Source: Branchiostoma floridae (Eukaryota > Chordata > Leptocardii > Amphioxiformes > Branchiostomatidae). Taken from it: a stretch of 64,000 nt of DNA. The notes below the pieces were generated by a model. The model worked only from the letters and a program-made list of their open reading frames with translations, made no database searches and was not told the DNA's origin. The stretch spans positions 22,927,862 to 22,991,861 of the forward strand of contig NC_049985.1 in assembly GCF_000003815.2 (NCBI RefSeq), given 5' to 3'. Position 1 is the stretch's first letter. The number at the start of each line of letters is the position of its first letter. Below, piece after piece: positions 23,930 through 37,000 of the stretch. The position numbers and the translations under genes were made by a program.

Positions 23930-26135
23930 ATGTCCGAGCTTCTGGTTTTATGCCTCATCTGACAGCGCACAATGGCAAGTGAAGCTTGTGTGATATCCTG
24001 CAGTCTCTCTTCATCATGTCAAGCTAGTCCAGAAACTGTAATCCATTCCAAACCCAACTATTATCTGACATGAGTTGTAAGAGTCTGCCCTATGTAGACG
24101 TTCCTTTGATATCTTCCTGGGCACTTCTTATCTGATCTGAATACATTTGGCTTCCACAATATCCTAGCTTCTGATTTTTAAACCCCGTTTGTCGTGTTAA
24201 AAAAACAGCAGTGAAAAGACAGCGTGCAATGGCAAGTGATTAGCTTATGTGATATCCCGTGGTCTCTCCCAATTATGTCAAGCTAGTTCAGAAACTGTAA
24301 TCTATCCAAACCCCACAGACTATCATCTGACTTCAGTTGTAAGAGTCTACCCTATATCGACGTTCCTTTGCTACCTTTCTGGGCCCTTCTTGCCTGATTG
24401 GAGTACATTTGGCTTCCACAATATCCTAGCTTCGGATTTTATCCCTTGTTAGCCCTGTTAAAAAACAGCAGTGAAAAGACAGCGTGCAATGGCAAATCAA
24501 ACTTGTGTGATATCCTTCAGTCTCTGCCCATCATGTCAAGATAGTACAGAAACCGTGATTTATTCCAAACCCTACAGACTATCATCTGACTTCAGTTGAA
24601 AGAGTCTGCCCTATGTCGACGTTCCTTTGATATCTTCAGGTACCCCCCCCCCCCCCCCCTCAGCTGATCTAAACACATCTGTTGTGTTAAAAAGGCAGAA
24701 ATAAAGATTTCAGTCGCGAACATCAGCAAAAGACAGCGTGCAATGACAAGCTAAGCTTGTGTGATATCCTGCGGTCTCTGCCCATTATGCCAAACTAGTT
24801 CAGAAACTGTAGTCTATTCCAAACCCTACAGACTATTATCTGACTTCAGTTGAAAGAGTCTTCCTATGTCGACGTCCCTTTGCTATCTTCCTGCGCCCTT
24901 TTTACCTGATCTAAAGACATTTGGCTTCCACAATATCCTAGCTCCTAATTTTTATACCCAGTTTGCTGTGTTAACAAAACAGCAGTGAAAAGACAGCGTG
25001 CAATGGCAAGTGAAGCTTGTGTGATATCCTGCGATCTCTGCCCATCATGTCAAGCTAGTTCAGAAACTGTAATCTATTTCAAACCCTACAAATTATTGTC
25101 TGACTTCAGTTGTAAGAGTCTACCCTATGTCGACGCTCCTTTGCTATCTTTCTGGGCCCTTCTTACCTGATCTAAAGACATTCAGCTTCCACAATATCCC
25201 AGCTTCTGATTTTTATACCCCTTGCTGTGTTAAGTTTCAAAAAAGTGAAAAGACAGTTTGCAATGACAAGCTAAGCTATTGTGGTATCCCGTGGTCTCTC
25301 TCTATCATGTCAAGCTAGTTCAGAAACCGTGATCTATTCCAAACTCTACAGACTATTATCTGACTTCAGTTGAAAGAGTCTGCCCTATGTCGACGTTCCT
25401 TTGATATCTTCATGTATCCCCCTTATCAGCTGATCTAAACACATAGGTTGTGTTAAAAAAGCAGAAATAAAGATTTCAGTCGCGAACATCAGCGAACAGA
25501 CAGCGTGCAATGGCAAGTGAAGCTTGTGTGATATCCTGCTGTCTCTGTCCATCATGTCAAGCTAGTTCAGAAACTGTAATCTATTCCAAACTCTACGGAC
25601 TATTATCTGGCTTCAGTTGTAAGAGTCTGCCATATGTAGACATTCCTTTGATATTTTCATGTATCCCCTTTAGCTGATCTAAACACATCTGCAGAAATAA
25701 AGATTTCAGTCGCGAACACCATCAAAAAGACAGGGTGCAATGGCAAGTCATGATATCCTGCGGTCGCTCCCCATCATGACGTTAGTTTAGAAACTGTAAT
25801 CTATTCTAAACCTAACAGACTATTATCTGACTTCAGTTGTAAGAGTCTTCCCTATGTAGACGTTCCTTTGCTATCTTCCTGGGTCTCTTTGAAAATCTGA
25901 CGAGTTCTGTCTTCCATGATATCCTAGCTTCTAGTTTTATGCCCCATCTGTTGTGTTAAAAAAAAAGCAGTGAAAAGACAGCGTGCAATAGCAAGTTGAG
26001 CTATTGTGCTGTCTCTGCCCATCATGTAAAGCTAGTCCAGAAACTGGAATCTATTCCAAACCCTACGGACTATTATCTGACTTCAGTTGTAAGAGTCTGC
26101 CCTATGTAGACGTTCCTTTGATATTCCTCTGGATG
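23930..26135. repeat. Satellite-like array, about 250-260 bp period, roughly nine units
   Basis: The phrase AGACAGCGTGCAATGGCAAG (with variants) recurs near 23961, 24218, 24478, 24733, 24993, 25251, 25498, 25728 and 25977. Other shared blocks are TCATGTCAAGCTAGTTCAG and CTATTATCTGACTTCAGTTG. Units differ by indels of 5-30 bp. A Cys-rich plus-strand frame (CVISC.LCPSCQ) is open in several units but broken in others. A run of 17 C lies at 24643-24659. Confidence 0.85.
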
Positions 26136-27030
26136 ATAAATGATTCAGACAGCGGGGACGGTCAGGCAGCATGGCAGGGACAGATGGGGACGACAAGCCG
26201 ATGGACACGGCGCATCGATCGCTCAGTTCCGCCAACTTCAGGACTCTCCCCTCGTGCATATGGGGATATGGAGGTGACCTTTTATGTATGCACGTTCCAT
26301 CATAGTATCTCGGTCAAAGAATAATGCATTTGACATAGCCGGTTTCGTAGCTGATTTTACATTAGCCAGTTTCGCAGCTGATTGTTCTTTGCCAAACCTT
26401 ACGTTTTCAAGGTAAGGCCAAACATATTATGAAAATGTATTTTCAGAAATTTTGGATCAAGAAGAGATCTTCAAAGGAAATTATCCTATATACCACTCTG
26501 TTTCCTGCTTATATGATAGGAAGTAGTTGATTTATAGCTATCACATAATCTGCTGGAGGCAATGTAACAAAGGGTGCACATTATTCGAGCTTTGAGACTG
26601 TTGGTTGTTGTGTCATCCATGGGTATATATAACTGTGTAAGTGATTGGTAGCAAAAGCATGAGCTATGTTGAAGCCACTTATGAGATTGATTTTTCTTAA
26701 GAAACTATGTTCACATCTCACCAATGTGACTTTACGACAATGGCCTTAAAGTTAACAGCCTCTTTATAAACTCTCCTTTTGGCCATTTTCTTGACTGCTT
26801 GTAAGTTTGGCTTCACTCTTCTTTTTGTCACTGGGGATTCGGTCTAGCCATCTCTTTTAGATGTGCCTGCTGGTCCTTTCTTTTTAAGTATCAAGTTAGA
26901 TATTTTGTTTATATCTTTTTCCTCCAGTATCCTTGACAATTACCAAACCAAATCAGTTGATTTCTTTCAATTGCAACTAATACCAGTATACGTAGTACGG
27001 TTTCAACTATAACAGTGCTTGACCAGGCCA
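26136..27030. other. Intergenic DNA, nothing specific
   Basis: Sequence unique within the window. A short internal direct repeat (AGCTGATT) occurs near 26350-26380. No gene is seen. Confidence 0.4.
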
Positions 27031-27039
27031 ATACATCAA

Positions 27040-27397
27040 CATGGTAATCTAGATAGAATAGATGAAGAATGTCATTTTGTAGTAGAGTGTAGATTGTATA
27101 CTGTAGAGAGACACGAACTGAATAAGGTTATACAAAACCAATTTCCTTATTTTATACACTTAACTTCTGTAGAAAAACATTCTTAATCAAACTAGACAAA
27201 CCATCGATCATAAAAAAAATATCTGCTCTTTTATCTCTGCTATAACAGAAAATTTAAGCAAGGAAAAGTTGAATTTATCCAGCGATAGTCTCATTTTGTA
27301 TCTATTAACGGTTTACTTTCAATATATCTTGTTTTCACCTGTACGTAGCCCGGTGTGGCAAAAATGTGCAATAAAGGTGTTCATTCATTCATTGTTG
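27040..27397 (+). pseudogene. Non-LTR retrotransposon fragment: ORF2 C-terminus and 3' UTR
   Basis: The frame 27040-27186 reads a segment with DEECHF at its centre followed by C..Y...R. This is the DE.HF...C..Y zinc-knuckle-like pattern typical of the C-terminus of CR1/L2/RTE-type ORF2 proteins. It stops at TAA 27184. The 3' UTR ends with CCTGTACGTAGCCCGGTGTG, CAATAAAGG and a TTCATTCATTCATT tail at about 27397, close to the tail at 8478-8525. The 5' part of the element is absent. Confidence 0.7.
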
Positions 27398-27679
27398 AGA
27401 GTTTGATACCATTTTGATATGAAACAAACGGCAGTGCACATATCTGGGATGCAATTCACGCCTACAGTGATTACACTAGGCAAGAGATATTAGATCCACA
27501 AAGCGGAGCAAAGATCCGACGCTGATTGAAAGTAAGAATGAGGTAGGCACAGTCAATTGCCGCACGCGGAGCGCAGTTGGAGCTTTATTGCTTGTTTTTG
27601 CGGTCGAATAAGTGCTGATGAAGGGATATACGTGGCTTCGTGCTCAATTACGTGTGTGCTATTCTACAAAGTTAGAGAC

Positions 27680-28398
27680 GTATATAACAAAAGGAACCTA
27701 CTCTAATCGTGTGCCAGACAACATATATTTAATAGGTTTTAATTAGGGGTGGGTACAGATACAGAAAATTCAGGTCCAGTTCAGGTCCAGAGTATCAGGT
27801 CCAGAGTTGAACCTGAACCTGGACCTGATTCAGTATGTGAAAACTTGTGAATGGGCGATACTCAAAACAATGGTCCATTTTGCTAGAAACAAATCTGTTC
27901 TTTGGAGTATTCGACTCCCACTGGTGTTTTGAAATCCTACAAGGCTTAATGCCTCCGTAATATTGGCTGTAAAACTTGGTAGAAATGACTACAAATCTAC
28001 TCTACTACCGAATTTTTCAGGTCCGGTTTTTCCGGACCGGTACAATAAAAAAAAAGTTACCCACCCCTAATTCTAACACTGAGAAGATTCAAAATAGCTT
28101 AGAAAAATATATTCAAACTCTGACATTCCAACGGAATCTGACTCTAAAACGGTTCTTAGTTAGTCGAATGTAATTTTTTTTTTTAGTTTTGGTTGTGTAT
28201 ATATGCTTGGTTGCTTATTTATGTTGCATAATTTGTCTTTATGCATTTCATTTTAATATTAATGGCTGCATTTTCGTTCAATCTTATTAACATTATTTAC
28301 TTAGCTTCTGCTACAATTGTTTTATGTGCCCCCGAGGAAATCGGTATGCTTTGCCGTAGGGACTACTCCGACGTCCGAGGAATAAATGAATAAATATT
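27680..28398 (+). pseudogene. Second LINE-like 3' fragment, split by a MITE
   Basis: The frame before the MITE (...NIYLIGFN) continues after it (SNTEKIQNSLEKYIQ...) to TAA near 28171 once the inserted element and a 4-bp AATT duplication are removed. A 3' UTR follows, with GTGCCCCCGAGGAAATCGGT and GACGTCCGAGG, then (AATAAATG)n at 28379-28398. I take it as the end of a different LINE ORF2. No catalytic motif is present, so the family is uncertain. Confidence 0.45.
27745..28068. mobile_element. hAT-like MITE with AGGGGTGGGTA termini
   Basis: The ends are AGGGGTGGGTA and TACCCACCCCT with a 1-nt variation, flanked by AATT on both sides, giving about 324 bp. The interior includes several CAGGTCCAG phrases and the palindromic TCCGGTTTTTCCGGA. 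It has no coding capacity. The terminal sequence recalls hAT elements, but a clean 8-bp target duplication is not visible. Confidence 0.6.
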
Positions 28399-31300
28399 GT
28401 GATTATAGGTACACACAAAAATGAGTAGATCACAAAACACGAGTTGGAAACAAAATCAATCAAATATTCTTCCACGGTAGTCTATCCCAAGTACATCGCA
28501 AACCCAAGAAGCTTACTCCAGAAAGCCAGCAAAACAATAGCCTGGATACCATACCCCAACCTCAAAAATATCTTTTGTGTTGGGGTTTGACAGGATGGCT
28601 GTAGAAACGTTCTCGAAGGCCCTTGATCAGAGGGGGGAGAACCTATGATTAATGACCACACACACCACAGGTAGCCAGCTACAACACACCACAGTCGGTC
28701 AGCAGGCTATCACAGTAGCAAATCAGGTACTTAGTGGTCACTGCTATGGATTCAAAAAATACGGTTGGGGGTCTTTTACCAATCATGGTAGGGGTGTATT
28801 ACCTCCTGCTGATCCTGCTGCTGTTCTATTGGTGGAGTGTTTTGCCCACTATAAGGGGCAAAATTGAGAAGGCTGCCTATGCCATCCGTCCAGACCCTTG
28901 CACGATAGATACTTGAGATCGGGCTGTGGTTTGGTAACCAGGCTAGCTAAACAAAGAACCCTCCCCAGATATACTCAGAGACTTAGACTACATGGTAGCA
29001 ACTTTGAGCAACTGAACACTGTGCATTCAATGTAGTAAACATACGAGTATATACTCCGTGAATTAAAAGAAGGAAAAGTATACTTCTGTCAAAGAATGAA
29101 AAATTCTAATTCTAAAGTCAACAAGAAGGATACAAAAGAACAAAAATGAAAAAAAAAAAATTATTGCTCGGCAAACATTCCCATGCATTTTATTTATCTA
29201 TTCCAACTCCCTGACTAAATAGATCTCATAATAATTTTTTTTCCTAGGATTTTGGCCCATCTGGTCATATGATGTTCTTTGCGTCAGTATATCGAATGCA
29301 AATGAAGCGTTAATATTCACGTATGCTAATTGAGAACGGTGGAAATTGTAATACGAACCTCTCTAATTACCAAACAAGATTGGTGCATGTGTAAAGGCAT
29401 TTGTCGGTCACAGGGTCACCCCTCGGTCGCTCCATAGCAGTTGATGTTCAAGTAGGATCCTGTAAGTCTAAGGTCACAACCCGCCGTACGTGCAATTTGT
29501 CCGTATGTTTTTTGGGAGGCCTAGTCCGCCACGTATTTCCCAAATTCGTTCAGGCTGTACAGGACAGGCGCGTCGCCCGTACTGGCACGTATGGGGGGGG
29601 GGGGGGGGGGCTTTCCCCAACCCGATGACACACAAAGTTTTGCCTTGAGTTCTACGGCGGGTCTGCGTGCTTCAAAATCTGTCGGATTCCCTACAAGGTT
29701 GTACAAATGCGGTACTTACCACTTACGGATCCAAAAAAATTACCCCCTTTTTGGCACGTAAACAGTACCTATCTGCACGTCGGCGGGATGGGCCTTTAGC
29801 TTTAGTCTATGGAACAATCTTAGTACATGTCCAGAACTTAAACACATATTGTTGATCATGAACTTTCTGGATAATAAATGGGGATCTCCACACAGCTTTG
29901 GTCACTGAAGAGTTGTTCGTCAAATGTCAGAGAAGACAGGCGCTATGTAAAGTTTCAAAAACTTTCATTGTAAGGGGAAAGGCCCCTAGCTCGTTTCGGC
30001 AAGTGCTGTGGTCAGCGGAATGCGGATTCATGCCCATTCTACACACAGTTTCTACTTCAAGAAGCAGGGCCACTAGCTAACGGACATGCTACACAAAAAG
30101 AGCATGTTGCAAAACACAGGACGTGCTTTTTTTTCATACTGATGAACATTGGTAAATAGCGTGTGATCAAAACGGGCTGTCATATTTCAGTGAAAACGTC
30201 GTTCACGTATGCATGAACACACTCCATTGGGCAGAGCCTTAGCCAATAGACGACGGCGAGGCTCACGAGTCGTGGTACAACATCTACATTCATGCCATGC
30301 TGTTATCATTTTTACCCATGACATATTCATTCATCAACTAATCTTGAAATGTATTAATGATATACACAGCTACAAGAAAAACTGTATTGGGTCAGCAGGA
30401 ATCGTCGATAAAAATATCGATTATACAATTCCTTCATTACACATGACAGTTTCTAACAGATCTGTAGCTATATTTGTAACTATGAATAAATCCATTTAGC
30501 GAGAATATATACGATTTATTTGCCGAAAGCAAGAAAGTAAAATCGACATGAACATCTTGGTTTTTGAAACAATGTCGATTATAACGATTTTGGCCTCTAT
30601 CCAGCTGAGAATTACGCCTGGATAGAATAGGATATAGCTTCTTCCATGGCGATCGCCTGTGCCTAATGAAGCATGCTTGTGTTCTGAGTACTTAAAGAGT
30701 ATCCAGGAGAGACAGACGGCAGGCAAGAGATCAAATACTTGGTATTGAGTACTGGGCAACTTTTGAACAAGCAATTTTTATGTATTTAATCTACACGGCA
30801 GCAGGAAGTTAAGTTGAGGAAACGTTGAGACAGAGGATTCAGGATTATATCCCTAACTTTTGTGTAATTTTTCTCCTTTTATTTACTTAGGATTCACCGC
30901 AAAACAAGGCTCATGGAGTCATTCAAGCGTTTGGGGTTACAATATTGCATGTACATGTATAGTGAAGAGACATGTCTCATAACCCTTAAAAAGTTTAAGA
31001 CTGTAAGCTTATTCCATAATGATGTAGTTCTAGGAAAGAATATCTCAGCGTTGAACTTCCCTTAAGAGATGGATCACGGAGGACAAAGTGCTTTTTGCCA
31101 TGCTGAATTTACAAGAGAATTTTGTGCATAAGCAGACAGTAATTAATAGTCTTTCTCTCATAGCATATAGCATCAGAGCAATGAGTCAGCGGTCATTGCT
31201 CTTGAATATCTCAACTACTGACAGGAGGCACAGAGATTTTCAAGGTCTGTAAAGGTGCTATTGAGATCTCGTATCGGGTCATAGCGTCTACGAGTTACGG

Positions 31301-31880
31301 TGGCCAGTCGTATAAATGAAAGAATTTCAAGTTTGTTCCATGCAAGGTCGTTGAAATAAGTTGAATACATTTCAGAGCAAAAAAAAAGGGGTTCGCCTCG
31401 TTTTCTGCATAAATCATGATAAATATTTAGGCATTGAACTAAGCTGATGGACTATGCTAGGGAACAGCGGTTGACACTGGATTTGAAGTTTTAAAAATTG
31501 TATGCAGGAGGAAAAAAAGTTGTCATCGAGAGTTCGATTATTGGGGAGTCAGATGAAAAAAAATCTGTTGCTGTAGAAGAACTATCAGAGACTGGTAATT
31601 GAACGGTATAACTATGTGAGCGAGCCATAAGAAAAACCTAGTGTTACATTTAAAGGCTCTCAATGGGGTGACAAACAGTGTGAAATTATGGTAGCAATGC
31701 CCATAAAACTACCGATAGAAGCTTTACTATAAGACCGTGATGTCACAAACATAAGTATTCAGAATATACCTAAAGGGACTTATCTTGTACCTATTAAAGA
31801 GAAAATTCCTCTCATCGTTGTATAGTATATGATAATGGATTCCTATCTACTATCAAAGTTTCAGATGCGGCTTTCTCTAT
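28399..31880. other. Intergenic DNA, partly GC-richer (29.4-30.1 kb)
   Basis: The block 29400-30080 is richer in G and C than its surroundings. It has a run of 18 G at 29593-29610 and phrases such as CCGTACGTGCAATTTGTCCG. It looks like an interspersed repeat, but only one copy is in the window, so that cannot be shown here. The rest is AT-rich and without recognisable genes. Confidence 0.35.
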
Positions 31881-31883
31881 AGG

Positions 31884-32113
31884 TGCACTCTCACAGCACT
31901 TGCGACAAGCTTGCGTCACTGCAGTGTTTGAAAGATACTCAACGAACTCAGCGACAAAGCACTAATTTTCTTACTTTTTGTGTATTTTTTATTCTTCTAA
32001 GTCATCTAAGTATTACGCAATATCTATTAAAAATCGAAGAAAATAACAAAACAGTTACGCTGTGAACGAACCCCGCAGAGACGCAAGCTTGACACAAGTG
32101 CAGTGAGAGTGCA
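31884..32113. mobile_element. MITE with 34-bp terminal inverted repeats
   Basis: The left end TGCACTCTCACAGCACTTG continues into a CAAGCTTGCGTC block. The right end is its inverse with about three mismatches over 34 bp, giving about 230 bp in total. It shares terminal and internal sequence with 32960-33199 and 33841-34070. Confidence 0.75.
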
Positions 32114-32684
32114 TCGAAATCAAAACGTGTGCCATTTCAGTAAACGGTCACACGGTATCACTCCTCCGAATGACTTCTAGAAGCTATTTACGCTATGAAT
32201 AAAGGGGACCCTACGACCCGTATAGATGAGCAATTATTTAAAACGTCAAAATTGCTTCCGCCGTACACTACGCCTCGTTCGTCACACTCTGACACCCAGC
32301 ACTCCTTCAAATGTGCACTAGCGGGCAAAACTCATCTTCTTCCTTCACGACCTTTCTGGAAATGGCAACTTGCAATTATTTACCCCCAGTAACAATTCAA
32401 GGGCCCCCACAAATTACAAAAAGGACCTCGCTGGTTGTTACTGAATATTTCATGGAGGAGCGCCTCTCGCTCGGGTGGAGGCTAAGTCTGAAAATCCACC
32501 CTCACACTCTTCGCGGTAACGAGAGAGAAGCCCGACGATAAATTTTCCATCAAGGGTAGGTGGTTGCAATCAAGGCGGCAAACAGGGTTGGTGATTGCGG
32601 TAGACAAGGCATCTCATGGGTGCAGCCAGGCATGGTCGGTGTTAGCGCGCTCGGGCGTGAACAACGCCAAATAGAGGGGGGGGG

Positions 32685-32758
32685 GTATTCGAAAATAGTT
32701 TCATCAGGTTGGTAGAATACAGGATATATTAGGAGAATTTTTGTACACAACTAGATAA
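32685..32758 (-). mobile_element. Repeat-family 3' end at a gap edge
   Basis: On the minus strand it reads TTGTGTACAAAAATTCTC... and then CTGATGAAACTATTTTCGAA. The same layout is seen at 54304-54430 and, in part, at 35000-35160. It is cut by the N gap that starts at 32759. Confidence 0.4.
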
Positions 32759-32884
32759 NNNNNNNNNNNNNNNNNNNNNNNNNNNNNNNNNNNNNNNNNN
32801 NNNNNNNNNNNNNNNNNNNNNNNNNNNNNNNNNNNNNNNNNNNNNNNNNNNNNNNNNNNNNNNNNNNNNNNNNNNNNNNNNNNN
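32759..32884. other. Assembly gap (126 N)
   Basis: Unknown sequence. The right edge starts close to a run of 13 C and (AC)n at 32898-32925, which probably explains the break. Confidence 1.
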
Positions 32885-32959
32885 GGCCAAGTTTGTACCC
32901 CCCCCCCCCCACACACACACACACTTGTCCCGGTTATATAGGGAGGAATATAGCTCAAT

Positions 32960-33199
32960 GTGGACTCTCACTGCACTTGGGGCACTGGTGCGGCAATGCG
33001 GGGTTCGTTCACTGCGGCACTGTTTTCTCATTTTTGCGATTTTTATAATCTAAATATTGCGTAAAACGTAAAATTGAGTGAATACGTAAAAGAAATACAC
33101 AAAACAGAAGAAAATACGTTCTTTATCTCTGAAAGTCGATGAGTCATCTACGAACCCCGCAGTGCCGCACCGGAGCCCCAAGTGCAGTGAGATTCCACC
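32960..33199. mobile_element. MITE, same family as 31884-32113
   Basis: The inverted ends are about 48 bp, with about five mismatches: GTGGACTCTCACTGCACTTG... on the left and its inverse ending near 33199. The interior TTTTTGCGATTTTTATAATC matches the sibling copies. No clear target duplication is seen. Confidence 0.75.
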
Positions 33200-33240
33200 T
33201 TCAGCTGGGTGCAAGTTGTGGCTCAAAGTGTCTTAATGAA

Positions 33241-33453
33241 TACTGTAAATGCATTTAAGATCGCGGGGATTTAATTTCGCGGTAGCGGGAAAATGGACTG
33301 TTCGCGGTGGTTTTAATTTCGCGGTAGCACCATGCAATGTAATCTCTTACTGTAATGGAAAATGTTCGCGGTGGTTTTAAATTCGCGTGTTAAGAAGCCA
33401 CCGCGAAAAACCGCGAACATTAATCCACCGCGAACATTTCTGCATTTACAGTA
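33241..33453. mobile_element. MITE with CTGTAAATGCA termini, TA-flanked
   Basis: It starts TACTGTAAATGCA and ends TGCATTTACAGTA, so the terminal repeat is CTGTAAATGCA with a TA target site. The interior is built of TTCGCGGTGGTTTTAA and its inverse CCACCGCGAA, which should fold strongly. A second copy is at 43038-43248. The TA target suggests a Tc1/mariner-type origin. Confidence 0.8.
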
Positions 33454-33840
33454 TTGTGTAATCAAGGCAAGCATCTATTTTTATTGCGTGCAGAGTATAA
33501 AACAGTTTGGACGTAAAATAAAGAATGTTTTAAAAGCCGTTTTTGCAAATCAAATACAACATGATTCTAGTCATAGCATATATTTTTGCCCCTGATAAAA
33601 TTTGTGACGGATAATTTTGTAAATGATATTTAACACATATATATCGCATACACGTACCTTCAACTTTTTTGTACTTGATAAAGAGTGTAGCTATAATGGT
33701 AGGAAACGGATTTAGGATGACGCATCTTGGAGTGCAAGTCTTCTGGCAATAGCTATCTTTCATGAAGAAGAAGACGGAGCGTCCAGTGACCCTTCTCGAA
33801 GGAAGATGTAAGGGTCAAGTACTAGGGATTCCTTACGGTA

Positions 33841-34070
33841 GTATCTCTCTGCACCTAGGGCAACAGTGCGGCACTACGGGGTTAGTTCACTACGGCACTG
33901 TTCTGTCATTTTCGCGATTTTTAATAATTTAGATATTGCATGATACGTTAAAGTACGGCTGAACTGATGATACGTTAAAGTGTGACTCAGGAGACAAGAG
34001 AATACACAAAATTATGTAGGGGTAGGCTATAAAGGGATATTTTATGTCTCTTCTGAGAATCTATCTTTCT
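33841..34070. mobile_element. Degraded MITE, third copy of the 31884 family
   Basis: The left end CTCTCTGCACCTAGGGCAAC and the internal TTCGCGATTTTTAATAATTT match the copies at 32960 and 31884. The right terminal repeat is missing or unrecognisable, so the end coordinate is approximate. Confidence 0.5.
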
Positions 34071-37000
34071 GTTTGGCACCCTGACCCAAACAGACTGCAA
34101 TTTGCATGTAAATTCATAGTTAGGATATACATAAACCTGTTCTACAGGATCTCTCTAGTTTTACTAGTGCACTGACCAAATACATTTGATGGTGTCTGAA
34201 ACGTTTGACCGTTCACAAAACCATGTCCAGTTGCTTGATCACGAGTCACTGCTTTTTGGCTGTTTGCATTGCTCCTGCAAATCGGATGCATTTCTTAGCA
34301 TAGTTGCTCCTCTAAGTTACCGGCCTGACAAAGCTTAATCTGTATACGGCTTCTAAGCGAGCATTGTAGTATTGAATTCGTTGTCACCAGCGATCTCTTT
34401 ATGCGTGTGGCCGTGCTGCAAAAGTGTGTTTGGGCATAAAGCCCCTATGTAGTAAAGGTCTCTCATAGTGTGTATCTCCAGAGCCGTTTGAATAAGCGGC
34501 CAGTGCTCTTGAATATCTCGACGACTGATAAAAGACACAAAGATTTGCAAGGTCTAAAGAGATGATACTATGATCTTGGATCGGTTCATAGCGTTTGCGA
34601 TGTACGCTACCAAGTCGCGCAAATAAGGGAATTCGAGATATCCACGTAGCGTAAAAGTAATATGGCAATACATTGCTCACAATATACCGCACCGCCTCAA
34701 TATAAATCACTTTGTGGCTAGGTGACGCGCAATATACTCTTGTTATACTTCTATATCGCAGCTTTATCAGATTTAAATCTATTGTAAGGCATATATATTA
34801 CCATTTTATATGTCTGTATGTGGAAGCGATAACTCCGGACTCTCCGTACTTTCATAGATATGACAAATTTTCACTATACCCGTCACTATATTCTACAAGA
34901 CAATCGCTAGAAGACTAATGGACTATTGTGTTCTTGTAGTAAGTGGGGTCTGTACAAGTACGAAATGTACCAAATCAAAGTTTTTATTCCAGGATACATT
35001 CTATCATTTCTTCATCCGCGACATTTCATTACATTAGGCTGACAAGTCACTAAATAACAAGATTCTTTGTACACAGCCGTATCGTTCAACCGACGTTTCG
35101 GTGACCTTCTGTCACCTTCTTCAGGGCAGTTCTGACTGGGTCACATTGTATTGCGGCATAGGTGTCGCTGCTTACAGATGTGTAGATATTTTCTTCACTA
35201 CATTGTACAACGAGCAAACATATCATCCCTCCAGTTCCGCTGTTCTTTTGTGTAATATTCTTGGGAAGGATCGATAAGTGCCTTGTGACTTTTTTTTTTC
35301 AAAACTACAGCTACTCCCCTTTACTTCGCAAGCGATCTAAACAGAATCTTCAGACTTTCCACATTATTGTGACCTTGCTGATGAATGCTTCGAACGACTT
35401 TGTAGGCCCAGATACACCCTTTTAGGTTTAGGTTGACTTGCTACATCCAATCTGATGACAAGGACGCAGGACTTCTTTGTATCCACCGGTGAGTATCTGA
35501 CTTTTTCCGGATCCTCGTATCTTTACAACGCCAGATAAGGATAGAAATGGAATAGTTTTGTTATATCTGAACTGGAGCTACCCCAAGCTTGATATCATGT
35601 CCTAACAGAGTACAAAAACGCTTACAAAACCGTGTTTGGAGTGACCTCTTCGCCACCGTAAACCCCCACTCACAAATGCGTTATAAAGCAAGTGCTCTGA
35701 CTATGTCTATGGTTAAGCTCCTCTGACTTGTCAATTCCTCTGAACCCCGCACTACTACTCCCTAAAGAAGGACATGATTTGCCACTTTGACAGAAGTGAA
35801 TCATTCTTCTTTCTTCCAAATTCCCCGTTCCTGGGTGCAGTTCCATATTATAGGATTCCTAGAGCTATCCCGTTCTATAAAAATGTAGAAGTAAACCCAA
35901 ACAAATTCTAGTTTCGTAATATCATCGTGTTTTTCCTTATTAGAAGTACTAAATTTCAAGTCGATCCACTGATCTAAAGTGACAAGAACCACAATTTCTT
36001 ACTCCTTTAATGTGATAGTTTTAAATTCCCAGACTCTGGTAGGGATCTCTAACGATAGGATTCCAAAGCTATTTGATATACTAGCCACAATACTGTGGTA
36101 GAAGTACACCCAATCAACTTAAAGTAGTTTAAAGATTTACATCAAATATATTGCCGGCCTAGCTCCACCTTAACCCTAGCACTACATTTTTACAGCTAGC
36201 CAGTATTTTTCTTGGAGCTTGGCTATCTTCTTACCTTTAAAGGAGTGACTAATCTCTTAAATGTTTATCCCCAAGACATTTGTGGGGCAAGTAATCCCTC
36301 TTTGGAGCTTTATGACAAGAAGGGAACAATTTACTGTTACTAGTTTGCACTTATGTCAAAACGAATGAACTTGAAGCGAAAAAGGATTAGTTGGAATTGG
36401 AAGAAGTTCTCTATAACGGTCTTCTTGGTCATCTATCTTCGGCGTAGAGGGTGAGCGACGGATTACGTACACGGCATTGGTTGGCCCAAGGTTCAACCAT
36501 CAATTGTTCGGCCTCGGAATTCAATCCCCCAAGTGACTAATGGATGAAATGTGTTGATTTTTCAACAGCTTGCTGGTGGCTAAGGTCACAACTACGTAGT
36601 CTGTGTCTACGTCGCTGGGTAAGGCCATATAGATAAGATTATATGGATGACATCGTCTAAGAATCCAAAAACAGATGCGAGCGTTCAAATAAAATAAAAA
36701 CAATTTGGCCAAAAATTCGTTTACTATCATATCTTATTTTGTCAGGAAGGTTGACCAATTACTAAACACACAGGATATGGAATACCAAATAATGTTTTTT
36801 TTCTTTTTGTTCTTTTAGTTGCCAATCTATGACATTAGTATATGTTTTCCAATGTATCTTTTTAAATATACGACACATTTTATACTCATTTTGCATCTGC
36901 GGAGCACGATTCACAGTAAGACTGAAAATGTTATGCTTTTTTTGGAAACGGCCAAAAATAGATGCGTACATTAATGTCCTACATATAGTCAAATCAACAA

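Noticed and set aside
23930-26135. CRISPR-like array
   Set aside because: The units are ~255 bp diverged tandem repeats without short identical repeats and spacers, in a eukaryotic genome.
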